From contig OX465582.1 in NCBI GenBank assembly GCA_950022655.1, positions 95,246,704 to 95,310,703 of the forward strand: a stretch of 64,000 bases of DNA. The letters are read 5' to 3'. Numbering within the stretch: position 1 is the first letter of the stretch; each line of letters begins with the position of its first letter. This DNA is from Alentia gelatinosa (Eukaryota > Annelida > Polychaeta > Phyllodocida > Polynoidae). Positions 53,313 through 64,000 of the stretch are shown piece by piece. Made by a program: the position numbers and the translations under genes. The notes beneath the pieces are model-generated. The model was given only the letters and a program-made list of their open reading frames with translations, made no database searches and had not been told where the DNA came from.

Positions 53313-54038
53313 CCCAATATTTTCCTAACCGAGAATTGCAATGCTCTCAGTGTCACGAATTGCGTGTAACATACATTGACTTTCATGGCTGGATGTTTTT
53401 GAAATCACACACGGATGTTTGGAAGTTCGCTGCAGTGTTTCATTTGAGTTTATTTTGATTTACGACTTTGACCCAGAATGTGGTAAAGTAGCGGGAAGAG
53501 AATTACCTCACGTTGCAATGGAGAATTGTAATCCGTGACGGTAACGGACGTTGGGCAAAACATTGTATCTTAGGAAAGTATCAAATAAAGAATATATTTG
53601 AAGAACAATGCACACTTACTTTGGGGCCATCCATATTGTACGTACGGAGAATTTCTGAAAGTGTGGTAATTTTAGGCCTGTTTTCTGCAGAATTTACCAT
53701 AAATCAGCAAATGATTTTTACCGACGCAGTCTAGACCAGCCCGACTTTCACGAAAGTGCTACCGGCCTGATGAAACACCCCCTTTTAGATCCAATCGTCA
53801 TTGATATGGAGTCTCCAAGCAACCATAGTTAATCATCACAATTTTTTTGTGTATATTCTCATTTATGCTGGAGTTATTGGTTCGGAGTGATTAACCCTTA
53901 TCCTCCGCCGCCTCCAGAAAAGTGCAAGAGAAAGTAGATTATATGTGTTTTAATTTTCATCTAGTATGAATCTAGTATGGCTCCAGAGAGCTTTCGCGTT
54001 TTAAAGAGTTGTAGATATACATGTAGATGGCATTTCCA
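53313..54038. other. No gene recognised
   Basis: The 73-residue frame at 53513-53734 has no motif. GGCCATCCAT...GGAGAATTTCTGAAA near 53627 resembles sequence downstream of the exon-like module at 11680. Confidence 0.4.
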
Positions 54039-54041
54039 TAA

Positions 54042-54337
54042 CAGGATGACAGTTTTTCACTTTGTCATTGGAATCCACTTTTCCATTTCCAGTTTAAGAT
54101 TTTTTTCTAGTATGATACAGAGATAATGCAAGTTGAGCCTCATTCACGCCAATAAAACAGTGGCTTGAACAGTGTCCCCCACATACCCTCAATAAGTGAT
54201 TCAAACCTCCTCACGCTTCCCAATCGTTGGCAACACTGATGTGTTTTCTATGTTGCCTCAACTAGTATCTCTAAAGCAGTACATTCCACATGAAAAATAG
54301 TTCAACCTTTATTATTGGCCCCCAACTGACATCCCCG
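54042..54337 (+). mobile_element. hAT MITE, type 2
   Basis: It starts CAGGATGACAGTTTTTCAC, contains AACAGTGGCTTGAACAG and GTGATTCAAACCTCC, and ends CCCAACTGACATCCCCG. Confidence 0.6.
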
Positions 54338-54420
54338 GCATAAGATAAATCTAATAGAACATATTGGACGTTACACTGCCCAAATAAACAAACAAACAAA
54401 ATTCCACTAAAATGTGAGTC
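54338..54420 (+). repeat. SINE-tail-like sequence
   Basis: TAGAACATATTGGACGTTAC, then CCCAAATAAACAAACAAACA. Same type as 29534 and 39090. Confidence 0.4.
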
Positions 54421-54790
54421 ACCTAATACAAATACGGGAAAATATTGGCCGGCTACATTGACTGAGAAGGGTCCGTCGAGTCGTAACTAGCCCAGTCAAC
54501 GATCCCAGTTCTGAGGTTCCCATCAGCACTGAGTGCACCTCGCTAAAACAAGATGGCTACCCACTTACTTTGTCGTTACATTCCCGTAATGGGTGTTCAG
54601 TTGAAAAATCAATAATTCATCTGATTCTGTTCTAGGTGCACTTGTAGGTTTGGAGGCAGATTCATGAATATAAGTACATGAGCATTGGGCTATGAATATA
54701 AGTACATGTATATAGGCTGAAAAGGTTGTAATATATAAACATAACATGGGGAGATTTATCACTCAGCAAACTCTATTCATCACATTATAA

Positions 54791-55059
54791 CAGAGATGTC
54801 AGTTTTCTATGTTAACATTGAAATTAATGTTTTCATTTTCAGGATAAACAATTATTTTTGTTAGTGTAATATTAATATACCAACTTTTAGATAACCTAAT
54901 TCAAACACAGCCCATGATCCACCACTGAACCTCCGCACTGACCCATATGTAAACTTGAGCTTTGCCTTGATTCCCCACTGTACTGTATAAGTAATGTGTA
55001 AACCCTGTATTGCAATAGAAAATATTTCAATTTTTTTTCTGACCCAACTGGCATCCCTG
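54791..55059 (+). mobile_element. hAT MITE, type 1
   Basis: It starts CAGAGATGTCAGTTTTC and ends CTGACCCAACTGGCATCCCTG (21 bases; last base at 55059). Interior blocks such as TACCAACTTTTAGATAA and CAAACACAGCCCATGATCC match the 3393 copy. Confidence 0.7.
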
Positions 55060-55480
55060 TTAAAACCAGTTATCATAATCCTCAACGATGTGATGGATTT
55101 ATTGTAGCGCTATAACCTGTTATTGGCACTATTATGTATACCTATATCATTGTTTAACTAGACGTTAATCAAGCCACTGTATGGTCAATAAAACTAGATG
55201 TGTACGGATGGACACAATGGAAGATGGTGAATTGTGTACAGTAATAAAAATTTCAAATGTATCTGCACAGAAATACTGTGTCCAGATATAAAACCAATGG
55301 CCAAAGAGAAATGATAGCCTAATTACCCTTCAGCTATCACTTTTAATGTGAGATACTTTGTTATTAGGCACGTGTTCATGTATTTAGAGGAGGCAGACAA
55401 GGTACACACTTAATTCAGGTCAGTTGACCCCAATATGGTTGACCCTTAACCTGAGAATACCTGTCGTGTTCAGAAGGTCA
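55060..55480. other. No gene recognised
   Basis: No supported feature. Confidence 0.4.
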
Positions 55481-55486
55481 AAGTGG

Positions 55487-55558
55487 CATTCTCCAAGCAG
55501 AGGTAGCTGTTATGTTGGGCAGCTTACGGAACAAAGAATCGCATCTGTTTGGAGAGTG
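55487..55558. repeat. Mini-foldback, CTCCAAGCAGAGG type
   Basis: CATTCTCCAAGCAGAGG and CATCTGTTTGGAGAGTG enclose about 40 bases unrelated to the other copies. Confidence 0.55.
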
Positions 55559-55696
55559 ACCGGCCTTCTGTGGTTTAGCTAGATATTACAGTTTAGGGGA
55601 ATAGAGATGGACTTCAGAGACTGTCGCAGCTATTCAAATCATGGGGTGCAGAGAGAAACGTAATGCATGTAGACAGATAAAGAACTCTCATATATA

Positions 55697-55865
55697 CGGG
55701 GGATGCAAATTTTCCGACAAATGACTGAATTCCGCCATTTCATATACACCGGCAACACTAGAATATATATCGATTCATAGCCAATCTGCTGTTCCAGAAT
55801 AAACTTATAAATGGTTCTTTTAATAAGCGTTTTAAGTTTTTCCTCAGTGTCTCCTTCATCCCTGT
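55697..55865 (+). mobile_element. hAT MITE, type 3
   Basis: It starts CGGGGGATGCAAATTTTCCG and ends CTCCTTCATCCCTG. TATATA lies on both sides. It matches the 42387 copy throughout. Confidence 0.65.
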
Positions 55866-56395
55866 ATATACAGGGGATTTCCTAAAAATCATATTTGGCT
55901 ATCATACCCACCTATCTATAGACTGAAATGCGGGAGTAGTGATGTGATTTGGAGATATATGTTACCCTTGAATAAATTACATTATATAGTTTGCGAAGCC
56001 TATTAGATATAGGCAGTGCTTCCAGACAGTAATAGTTACCTTCTGAAGGCTAGGAGACAGAAGTAGCGCTTGGAAGCGATTATATCCGCGGCATACCTTA
56101 TGAAGACCTGCATACTGATGTAGTGCTTAGAGATAATGACAAGGCTCTCAGATCTCACTAAAGGCTTGTAATAGCTCCTCCATACAGTATGATTGATATC
56201 CACACAGAGTTAGTGCTCTTAACCGTCTTAAGACTCACGTACTGGTTGGGATGGGTTTTAAAATAATTTCATTGCCGTCCTCCTTTCTAGTCTGTGCACC
56301 GTCTAAGCACATTACGTGATGGTGGGGATTAGGCTTTGTGATGGTTTACTCAGAAGTAACAACCAGGTTAATGTGGAGGTAAAATCCAAGTTATA
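55866..56395. other. No gene recognised
   Basis: No supported feature. Confidence 0.4.
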
Positions 56396-56398
56396 GGT

Positions 56399-56450
56399 CA
56401 GGGATGCAAGTTTGCCGACAACTGACGGAATTCCGACATTCCCCACACAC
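56399..56450 (+). mobile_element. hAT MITE type 3, left fragment
   Basis: CAGGGATGCAAGTTTGCCGA and ACTGACGGAATTCCGAC; truncated after about 50 bases. Confidence 0.5.
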
Positions 56451-56529
56451 CTGCAGCACCCGCAATATTACATCTCTGTCTCCCCAGATATTAAAAGTAA
56501 CAGTGTAATCAAGAGAAACTAGAATAGAT

Positions 56530-56631
<102 letters not shown>

Positions 56632-56804
56632 GCTAAAGGTCGTTCGGTGGTGCCTGACTGCAACGGCCAATGTAAATAGGCTATTATGAGAACTAAAAAA
56701 TCTACACCCTTATCGTCGGCCAATGGAAACGGGACTTTAGTCTGTTGGATAATTACGAATCGAGGGCTGTAATGTTGACATGGAATACTGTACAACAGAT
56801 GATA

Positions 56805-57164
56805 TATAGGGAGCCAAAGTGAACCCACTGAAACCACAGATACCCGTTTACGAAACAATATTTCCGGTGGCCAGTAAGAACGAGGCTTAGTGCTAGACCT
56901 ATAGGGCTTTGAGACTAGACTTTTGTTTTTCGTCTCGTTTGTTACTTTTGAAGTGTAGTTTACTACTATCATCTCTGAATAATTCTGTCTCGAAGCTATG
57001 GGGTGACAGTTGTTAAGTTTATCAAAAATATGGATCTAAAAGATTGGATAATGACACATATAATCTCGAACCTACATAGTCAAAGTACTGAGCGCCTATA
57101 TCCGGAAATGGTGTTTCGTAAACGGGTATCTGTGGTTTCAGCGGGTTCACTTTGGCTCCCTATA
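56805..57164. mobile_element. TIR element with about 63-bp arms
   Basis: TATAGGGAGCCAAAGTGAAC at the left and GTTCACTTTGGCTCCCTATA at the right begin arms that stay complementary through ACCACAGATACCCGTTTACG. About 230 bases separate them. Arms this well matched suggest a fairly recent element. A half arm of the 25321 foldback lies just upstream at about 56695-56745. Confidence 0.65.
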
Positions 57165-57290
57165 CATATACATAATCGGAGTTACTGGTCATGGCGTCTA
57201 GACCACCCAGGCAGGCATTGTGAGTAAACCATCTACACGCGAACCACTCAACCATCATCTTTGCCCGTCTATACACACATACTCCCCATC

Positions 57291-57420
57291 ACTCTCCAAA
57301 CAGATTTGATTCGGCGTGTCTGTAGGGCCGTTCCACGAAGTGCACACAGATCTGCTTGGAGAGCCATCGCTTATCCTCCTGGGAAGTCTCCAAACAGATC
57401 CTGTTGCCGCATGGAGAGTA
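57291..57420. repeat. Two mini-foldbacks, CTCTCCAAACAGA type
   Basis: CACTCTCCAAACAGATT pairs with AGATCTGCTTGGAGAG (57291-57363). A second arm set, TCTCCAAACAGATCC and GCATGGAGAG, lies at 57389-57420. Confidence 0.55.
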
Positions 57421-57760
57421 TCGAATGGTCAGCAGTGGCATTCTGGAGAGTGGCCAACACTGGAGTGAGTACCTATAGGCAGGTTGCGTGGAGAAACGCC
57501 ATTTAAGTAAGGCCACTCAAAACAAATCGTTTCTCATCACCATGCGCACCAGAAAAGACGTTTTAAAAAGATTTTTGTTCTTTTAATATGAACCTTGATA
57601 GAAATTATGAAAGGTATGTGTATTTGGTATCAAGTTAAAGCTCCTGATGTCAGGGATGCATTCAAATATGGTATTATGTGTATCTAGGTATTCCCAAAAC
57701 TGTGGTATCCATATCTCTCTTCATAATGCCTACACAACCAAGATAGGACCTAACTAAGTA

Positions 57761-57930
57761 CAGTGAAACCCCGCGTAAGTAGTCACCCTCCGTGCCGAGC
57801 CAAAGTGACCGCTTATGCGGGGTGACCGCTTACACGGGGTTGAAATAAACATTTAATAGTTGCGAGCAAAGGTGTCCGTTAACGCTGGGTGGCCGCTTAC
57901 GCGGGGTGTCCGTTAGGCGGGGTTCTACTG
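57761..57930. mobile_element. pogo/Tigger-like MITE
   Basis: TA flanks on both sides. The ends CAGTGAAACCCCGCGTAAG and TTAGGCGGGGTTCTACTG match the 3685 copy. The interior repeats GACCGCTTA-CGGGG units. Confidence 0.75.
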
Positions 57931-58460
57931 TATGACTGAAGCCCATTTTTATGACTCTTCAAAAGCCATCATTGATCCAACAAAAAAAAAGTGCCCTGGT
58001 CATATTATTCATGACTTGGTGGTGAGAAACAAGTTTGTTTCTTTGAGTGGCCTAAGCGGGTTGGCGTGTTCTCCACGCTACCGGGCTGGGGGACTTGCCA
58101 CTGGGTCAGAAGGTATCGGCTGAAGATTTGTTTTGGGATTTTGGCGATCTGTCGAGTCAAGTGTTCTCCACGGGTCGGCGACGCTTCACGCTCCAAGCAG
58201 AGGCGTTCGTTTACATCAAATATATGTCTAACCTCCATCCACGGCCAGTTGGCGACTCAATGTGGACTTTTATGGAGGTTGCCTTGTAATGGAATGATAT
58301 AAACAAGGTTATAAACATCGGGATAATTTTCGGAGGTTTTTATTTATGGGAATATGATCTGCAGACAGACATCTAGTTTTATCACTACCGGTTTAAAGTA
58401 GACCCAAAGTGCCTTCAAAGACAGATGAGGGATCGCTCTTTATCTTAACCTGGAATAAAC
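57931..58460. other. No gene recognised
   Basis: Overlapping short frames near 58000-58300 have no motif. GCTCCAAGCAGAGG at 58190 is a lone mini-foldback arm. Confidence 0.4.
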
Positions 58461-58467
58461 GTCCAAT

Positions 58468-58550
58468 TATTTTTAAGTTCGTTCGTTAAGACCGTATTTG
58501 CCATCCATAAATGTTGAATTAAGTTGACGCACATCGTCCCTTGATCTCGA
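58468..58550 (+). mobile_element. GGATC MITE fragment
   Basis: AAGTTCGTTCGTTAAGACCG and GTTGAATTAAGTTGACGCAC match the central part of the family. Confidence 0.5.
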
Positions 58551-58600
58551 GGAAACAGTGTTTCGACTTAGGTTGTGTCTAAGCGGCGAAGAATATGATC

Positions 58601-58883
58601 TTGTCTTAGCCTGGAATAAACGTCCATAGGCTTAACATTAGGAACTAGTTCTCAACAGGTTTGCGAGTACAGTAACTCATTCTCAATGGGTGATTAACAG
58701 ATAGATATTTCCAGGCTAAGATAAAATCAGAAACATTTTCTAGCTTGGTCTGGGTCCCCATTCGCCATCTCGTTTGGAGTGCTTTAGAGTATTCACACGG
58801 ATATCGTCTCGTTCATATTACTGCGCACTCCAAACTCGATGGTGAACGAGGACACAGACCAAACACTGATCAGTTTCTTTATT
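58601..58883 (+). mobile_element. Helentron-like foldback element, family Hel-F
   Basis: It starts TTGTCTTAGCCTGGAATAAA, with the core CATAGGCTTAACATTAGGAA and the 3' subTIR CCAGGCTAAGATAAA. The hairpin to CCAAACACTGATCAGTTTCTT follows. It lies tail-to-tail with Hel-A at 58889. Confidence 0.7.
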
Positions 58884-58888
58884 AATAT

Positions 58889-59144
58889 TAAAGAGGAAAC
58901 CTATAAAAGTTTAGGGTCAGAGCTTATATCCCAGCGAGTTTGAAATGCATAGTAATTCAAATGAGATGGGATCGAGCTCTGACCCTAAACTGGAATGGGT
59001 TTCTGGATTTATCTCTCACATTGACTAATGTGCTAACCTTGTGACATAATCCCCCTTTGAGTATTTTTTTCTAAATACTCAATAGGCGTTGGATACAAGT
59101 TTTCAATGTTAAGTTTATGGGGGGAAAATTCCAGGGATAAGATG
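58889..59144 (-). mobile_element. Helentron-like foldback element, family Hel-A
   Basis: The hairpin starts GAGGAAACCTATAAAAG with an apex deletion. The module TTTATCTCTCACATTG to CCAGGGATAAGATGATAA follows, with the core CAATGTTAAGTTTATGG. Confidence 0.65.
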
Positions 59145-59530
59145 ATAATGGAGAAGTCATGGTATATTAAAGGTTGCAAACCATGTTCAATTTGCATTTG
59201 ATTCTTTTCGTTATAACATAGTATTTTATCATAACTCTTGTATTACCATTTACTATTCCCGCGACTATAGTTAACATAATCTTTTGAGATGGTATGAAAT
59301 TCCGTTTCCAGTCAACGAAAAACAAACACATGACAAATAAAGTGTCATTCAGTAACAAGGCAAAAACATCTCCATCAATAACAACAGAACTCGTAACACA
59401 TCACACTGTTTTTAAACGCCCCAAGTTTTACTAATGAGAGAGAAATAATTGTTACTAATGACCACTAAAGAACAACACTGCCCCTGCCGCCGTCAGTGTC
59501 GCTGCTTGCGATGGGCAGTATTATGAGGAA
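59145..59530. other. No gene recognised
   Basis: No supported feature. Confidence 0.4.
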
Positions 59531-59690
59531 ACGTCCATACTGTGGACGAAATGGTTACAGTTCCACGTCAGTCATCAATTCCATGTGGTCAGATGCTGTC
59601 GGTGGAAGGCCGTATAAAATCGACGACTGGCCTAGAACAGGAACCGTTTCGTCAACAGGAAGAACGTTTGCTTATTTTTATAAGCTCTAA
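59531..59690 (-). repeat. Foldback, CTGTGGACGAAAC type, copy 2
   Basis: CTGTGGACGAAATGGTTAC and GTCAGTCATCAATTCC pair with ATCGACGACTGGCC and GGAACCGTTTCGTCAACAGG. Inverted relative to 13386. Confidence 0.6.
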
Positions 59691-59767
59691 ATCGATGAAA
59701 AAATAGCTTATTTTATGGTTTATGAAGTGGGAGTCACAGCGGGCGCGACCATTATTATTATTACTGC

Positions 59768-59945
59768 ACCCCTAGCAGCGGGCCGTATTTGATAGATATT
59801 CAGACGCAAGTATATAATGATTGAAGGAAACCCACGAGATGAAAATAACTTGGTCCATAATCCACCAAGTTTTACCAAAGCTGTGATAATTATATAGCGG
59901 TCAAACGAGATGGAGTGCAGAGCAAGTTATCATCATCAAGTGGCT
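59768..59945 (+). mobile_element. CACCCCTAGCAGCGG tail joined to a Hel-L hairpin
   Basis: CACCCCTAGCAGCGGGCC, then AGTATATAATGATTG, then the hairpin AACCCACGAGATGAAAATAA to ATCATCATCAAGTGG. It matches the 19531 hairpin. Confidence 0.5.
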
Positions 59946-60308
59946 TTCTTATCTTATCGCGAAAATTTACCTAGTCACGTGATCACATACCCCGTACGTC
60001 ACAGTGTGCCGTACGGATATAAATACGCCATGGGTAGGAGCGGGCAGTATACGTAGTTGATACAGCCATAGGTATATGATAATAAAACGTACAGCAAAGT
60101 ACTAAGAAATGTTCCCAATCTGTAGCATGCCTCAAGTCCCAAACACCTAGTAAAAATGTCAGAGATCACGCCGGTGTGACTGGATTGCGTACTTAAAGAT
60201 AAAAGCGTTGATCTTGCGTGCTAGATACGCGATGCTCGTGTTCTTTCGAATAGTAAAGGAAACGCCGATTTTTACGCCAGCGTGACTGGGGCATAAGGCA
60301 ATGTGACA
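59946..60308. other. No gene recognised
   Basis: No supported feature. Confidence 0.4.
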
Positions 60309-60311
60309 GTA

Positions 60312-60611
60312 TCGTAAAACTGGATGAGTTTTAATCTTGGCTGCCGTATGCCACGACTGGAGTTTGGCAGAGTGACTTAATAAGGCGAAGCCGAGTGAAG
60401 TCCGGAGCCAAAACTCCACGAGTGGCATGCGGTAGCCAAGATTAAAACAAATCAGGTTTTGATTTTATCCTTCCCCATCTTCTCGATTTTGGAATAAGAC
60501 GTGATAGCAATTCTGTATGCCACTAGTGGCATATAAAACTCCATATGCCAGTCAGCGTGGTATACGGAAACTCAATGTTAAGCCTATGGGATTTAATATT
60601 AGGGGTGTGAT
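60312..60611 (-). mobile_element. Helentron-like foldback element, family Hel-C
   Basis: TCGTAAAACTGGATGAG, the apex ATAAGGCGAAGCCGAGTG, then the module TTTATCCTTCCCCATC to TAGGGGTGTGAT with the core AATGTTAAGCCTATGG. T/A flanks fit insertion at TT. Confidence 0.75.
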
Positions 60612-61008
60612 AAAGAGTGATTGCAGTGTGTGGTCGACTTAAAATTACCATCATCATCATTATCATCGCCTCTTGTTCGAACACTCTGTATGTTTATGTA
60701 TTGTGCCTGAGCATGACGGTGGAAGATCTACCTAGTGTAGAACTGTCATTTGCAATAAAAAAAAAAAAATAAAAATAAAACAAACTTTGGAGATAAATCC
60801 CAGGTGAGATACAGACTTGGGGGAGTGGCTGTGACGTTAGGTTCACCTGTCCCGCTGGGTGACAGGGTGCTGGGCTGGGTATTTCACACCTGTCTGCTGA
60901 AAGCTCGAGCAAGCAGGGTTTCTGGATCAGGGCTCGCCAAGTCCGCCTGCCAACCTTCTTCTGCCAGGTGTTCACTTTGAGAAACACACAACCCAGACTA
61001 TCGAGAAT

Positions 61009-61402
61009 ATACCTTTACCCTACCCCTAATAAAAAAAAATGCCATAGGCATAACATTGGCCGACTGTATTCGGGCTAGCGTGCAGAAAAATTTAAGTTAT
61101 CGCACTAGTGGGATACATTTGTGAAATGACGTCATTTGAAAATTGACCAATGAGCAACTATTTCCTACGCGGGCGTCTAGCCGCTTCGTGCGATATCGAG
61201 AGGATCAACAAGCAGACATTATGGAATGTAATGCAATCTTCACTGAATATCGTTGAGTTTTATGTTATTTCTTTATATCCTGAAGTAATATAGACGGGGT
61301 ATGATAAATTCCAAACCAAACGAGTCTTAATCGCGCAGTGATACGCGAACTTGCCGTCGTGCGATAAACGACAACTCGACTAACTCTTGTTTGGTTTCTT
61401 CT
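61009..61402 (+). mobile_element. Helentron-like foldback element, family Hel-B
   Basis: It starts ACCCTACCCCTAATA, with the core CATAGGCATAACATTGG and the 3' subTIR GACGGGGTATGATAAATTCC. A diverged hairpin around CTTGCCGTCGTGCGATAAAC follows, ending CTCTTGTTTGGTTTCTTC. Confidence 0.65.
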
Positions 61403-61406
61403 AATT

Positions 61407-61655
61407 ATCTTACCACTAGTATTTTTGTCCCTTGAGTATTGCAGTCCGTTCTCCATGGTCTATATCCTGTGCGTTATTCATTATTTTAGTGTGTACATGG
61501 GTGAGAAATACAGAAAGTAACTCATTTTGGTCAAAATCATTTTTTTCCAACTCGTTTGAACGCTACATGATATTCACTCAGCCGTCGGCTCGTTCATATC
61601 ACTCTGCATGAAACTCGTGGAGAAAGAAGACTTTGACCAAAACTTGATGATTTGT
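61407..61655 (+). mobile_element. Helentron-like foldback element, family Hel-G
   Basis: It starts ATCTTACCACTAGTATTTTT a few bases after the Hel-B end. It has the 3' subTIR GGGTGAGAAATACAG and a hairpin with the apex CTCAGCCGTCGGCTCG, ending CAAAACTTGATGATTTG. The CATAGGCTTAACATT core is deleted. Confidence 0.65.
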
Positions 61656-62595
61656 TGTATAGTCTCATCTATCTCATGTAGTTTGCAAGCATGGGACACG
61701 CTCGGCTTTAATACTATATTAAGATCCCAACATTATCTCACACCTGGTGACCTTTGTGTGTCTTCTGTGGACAAACTTAGATAGTAATTATACATCAACG
61801 AAAAAATCAGTAAGCATCAGCGATCCATATATATTACAATGGTGATAAGAATTAAGTAATGGCATAAAATGATAAATTTTACATGAAACATGTATATCTG
61901 GCATAAATCCCTTCCTATAACAATTATATCCTTTCCAGTAAAGTTTTACTTTTCAATTTAACAAACTTTTTGAACTGATACATAACACTCTACGTTCTGC
62001 CTGAACCACATACATTTTCGACATTTCTAGAAAAGGTTGAGGGTTTTCCTTGCTGTGGGCGAATAAAAGGTTGAAAATCCACTGAAAAGTGGAAGTCTGT
62101 AAACCCTGATATTATTAGATACTGGAAAGCTGGAGCTAATTGTAGCGTCAGTATCGTCATGGCAGACTGAAGAGGTGCTTCTCTCCCATGTCCTCACCTC
62201 CACCTCCGCTAGCGGTATATGCATACATCCGCTGGTCCCCATTCACATTGAGGATCACCAATCACCAGCCGATACCGGAAACCGGCGCATGTTTTACGAC
62301 ATACCTTTACGACATTCTACGTCCACGCAGATTCATTTATTGTCACGGTCGCACGCATTAATACTCCCTCCTTGTCTTTTACTGGTCGCAAAGTGCCGTG
62401 TGCACGGCGTGTTATATCGGGAGAGAGAAAACTAAATAAACATTTCAAAGGGAAGATGATTGGACGGGAAAGAAAAGTGTGGAAACATTTGATATTCATT
62501 ATGTATGTAATCATGTGATCCCGGTGCGAATGAATGGGGGATAGTCAGGTTAGTTCAGTTTGGTGATAGAAGTGTGGTTGTGGCTGTGGGAGTGG
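61656..62595. other. No gene recognised
   Basis: Short frames near 62027-62435 on both strands lack motifs. Confidence 0.4.
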
Positions 62596-62599
62596 GGGT

Positions 62600-62905
62600 A
62601 GGGAGGGTGGGGTATAGCTATGTATCACATACTCCAGACAAAGGGGAGGGTGGGGTATAGCTATGTATCACACACTCTAGACAAAGGGGAGGGCGGGGTA
62701 TAGCTATGTATCACACACTCCTGACAAAGGGGAGGGCGGGGTATAGCTATGTATCACACACTCCTGACAAAGGGGAGGGCGGGGTATAGCTATGTATCAC
62801 ATACTCCAGACAAAGGGGAGGGTGGGGTATAGCTATGTATCACATACTCCAGACAAAGGGGAGGGCGGGGTATAGCTATGTGTCAGACACTCCAGACAAA
62901 GAGAA
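62600..62905 (+). repeat. Minisatellite, 43-bp unit, about seven copies
   Basis: Each unit contains GACAAAGGGGAGGGCGGGGT and ATAGCTATGTATCACACACT. Units differ at only a few positions. Confidence 0.9.
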
Positions 62906-64000
62906 AGACCAGAAAACAGCACACAGTTTACTCTAAATCTCACATATGTATGATGTTGTTTGAAATTATTCCAAAGGAATATATCATCAGCTTCTTGAAA
63001 GAGACAAATCTCTCTGATCGTATATGAAAAAATATATATGAAAACATGAAAAGAATTGAGCAAAATAAGTCTACGAAAGTAAAAAGTTTAAATCGTTGAT
63101 ATATTCCCTATATACCCTCAGGGTCCCCTGGGACGTTAAACTACAAACAAACAAAGCAAACAAACTCAAACTTAAATGCAAATGTTTGGGTTTTTTACCT
63201 GACAACTGCAGCCAGTTGAGTAGAAAAATATGACTGTCAGCAACAATTCAAAAAGTAATTTGCTCTGACTTGATAAATGGATCCTGTCACAATTGTTTTA
63301 CGTTTGCGTCTTGGAATTGGTATATTTATATGTGCATATATAACAGCATATATATTGTATACGTAAGAGCCAGTGTCATTTCTGTGTGGCATCCTGTGAC
63401 ATCCAATTGGAGGATACAGGCTATCCACCTAATACAGTCTCTGTACTAAACCTATGGCGCCTACAGATCGCTACTGAGTAGAATACGGAAAGCTTTTTCT
63501 TCCACCTCACAGGTACTTTGGGTTCGATTTTATATAATAGTCAGGTTCATTATCTAGATAATTTAGGTTTGTTGGGGTTTGACGGAGATTTTGTAACCTA
63601 TACATTTTCGGAAAGCTTAGAACTCCTAGATTTCAAAAATCGATTTTTACAAATTTTCACGCCATTTTTTGGTGGCCATCTTGGTATTTTACAAGATGGT
63701 CGAAATTTTTTACTGGTTGCAACCAAATAGACCTCCTTTTTCATCATATATTTACTAAAATGACATGAAATCAACATTTATGACTGATAACCATCTGAAC
63801 TACTCAGCCATTTGCATAATGTCATATATCGGCCATTTTGGATTCCAAGATGGCTACTAAATGCCATGGAAGAGCTTAAAATCCTATATTTCTACACTTA
63901 TTGTCCGATTTGCAAGTGTAATACCCCTCCTTTAGGGTTTTTATGGGTGTAGAATTAAGTGGACCACTCAGAATAGAGTGAAGCCAACAATGCAGCAAGT
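62906..64000. other. No gene recognised; SINE-tail motif at 63132
   Basis: GGACGTTAAACTACAAACAA and ACAAAGCAAACAAAC resemble a SINE tail. The 70-residue frame at 63518-63730 has no motif. Confidence 0.4.

Noticed and set aside
62600..62905. CRISPR-like or promoter-like tandem array
   Set aside because: A plain 43-bp minisatellite; spacers are part of the repeated unit.

Overview
The window looks like repeat-dense, non-coding DNA from an animal nuclear genome. It is AT-rich by eye, with microsatellites, TTAGGG-type interstitial repeats, a tRNA-derived SINE, the tail of a non-LTR retrotransposon, and many families of short non-autonomous DNA transposons. SINE-like tails carrying GGACGTTAAA followed by (CAAA)n suggest a marine lophotrochozoan, perhaps a mollusc. 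That is an inference, held with modest confidence. I recognise no host protein-coding gene, so the window is probably intergenic or lies in a large intron.

The only long protein-coding region belongs to a 4.55-kb hAT transposon (19992-24542). Its transposase has a BED-type zinc finger, a D-D-(RW)-E catalytic core and a C-terminal dimerisation motif. One in-frame TGA and one apparent frameshift near the C-terminus interrupt it. Eleven shorter elements sharing its CAGGGATGCCAGTT-type ends lie around it and are its probable passengers.

The dominant component is a set of bipartite foldback elements, about 35 copies or fragments in a dozen families (called Hel-A to Hel-M here). Each has a module bounded by short inverted repeats, such as TTATCTCACCCC and GGGGTGAGATAA. 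Inside that module is a shared core (CATAGGCTTAACATT). One long family-specific hairpin sits outside the module at one end. This matches the subTIR plus 3' stem-loop plan of Helentron-associated non-autonomous elements (HINEs), and T/T-flanked termini support it. Many hairpins carry the same apex, GAGGCGAAGCCGAGTGA. The elements nest up to three deep (12383-13274) and lie end to end at several places.

Other families are Mutator-like MITEs with 9-bp target duplications (1035, 4451, 15673, 17089, 29376), piggyBac-like MITEs flanked by TTAA (7475, 18829, 38698), pogo-like MITEs flanked by TA (3685, 57761), a GGATC-ended MITE (2496, 32890 and fragments), and a ~70-bp CTCTCCAAGCAGA mini-foldback. 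There are also three copies of an element with a telomere-like core (30151, 36430, 48094), a 470-bp near-perfect hairpin (25321-25793), and a 2.0-kb TA-flanked element (49337-51345) with nine copies of a 17-bp motif. Tandem repeats lie at 26700-27512 and 62600-62905. A small duplicated exon-like or recursive-splice-like module (11500-11690 and 35015-35200) is the only hint of gene structure.

All coordinates and family groupings come from reading by eye. Identity levels and family names need alignment to confirm.
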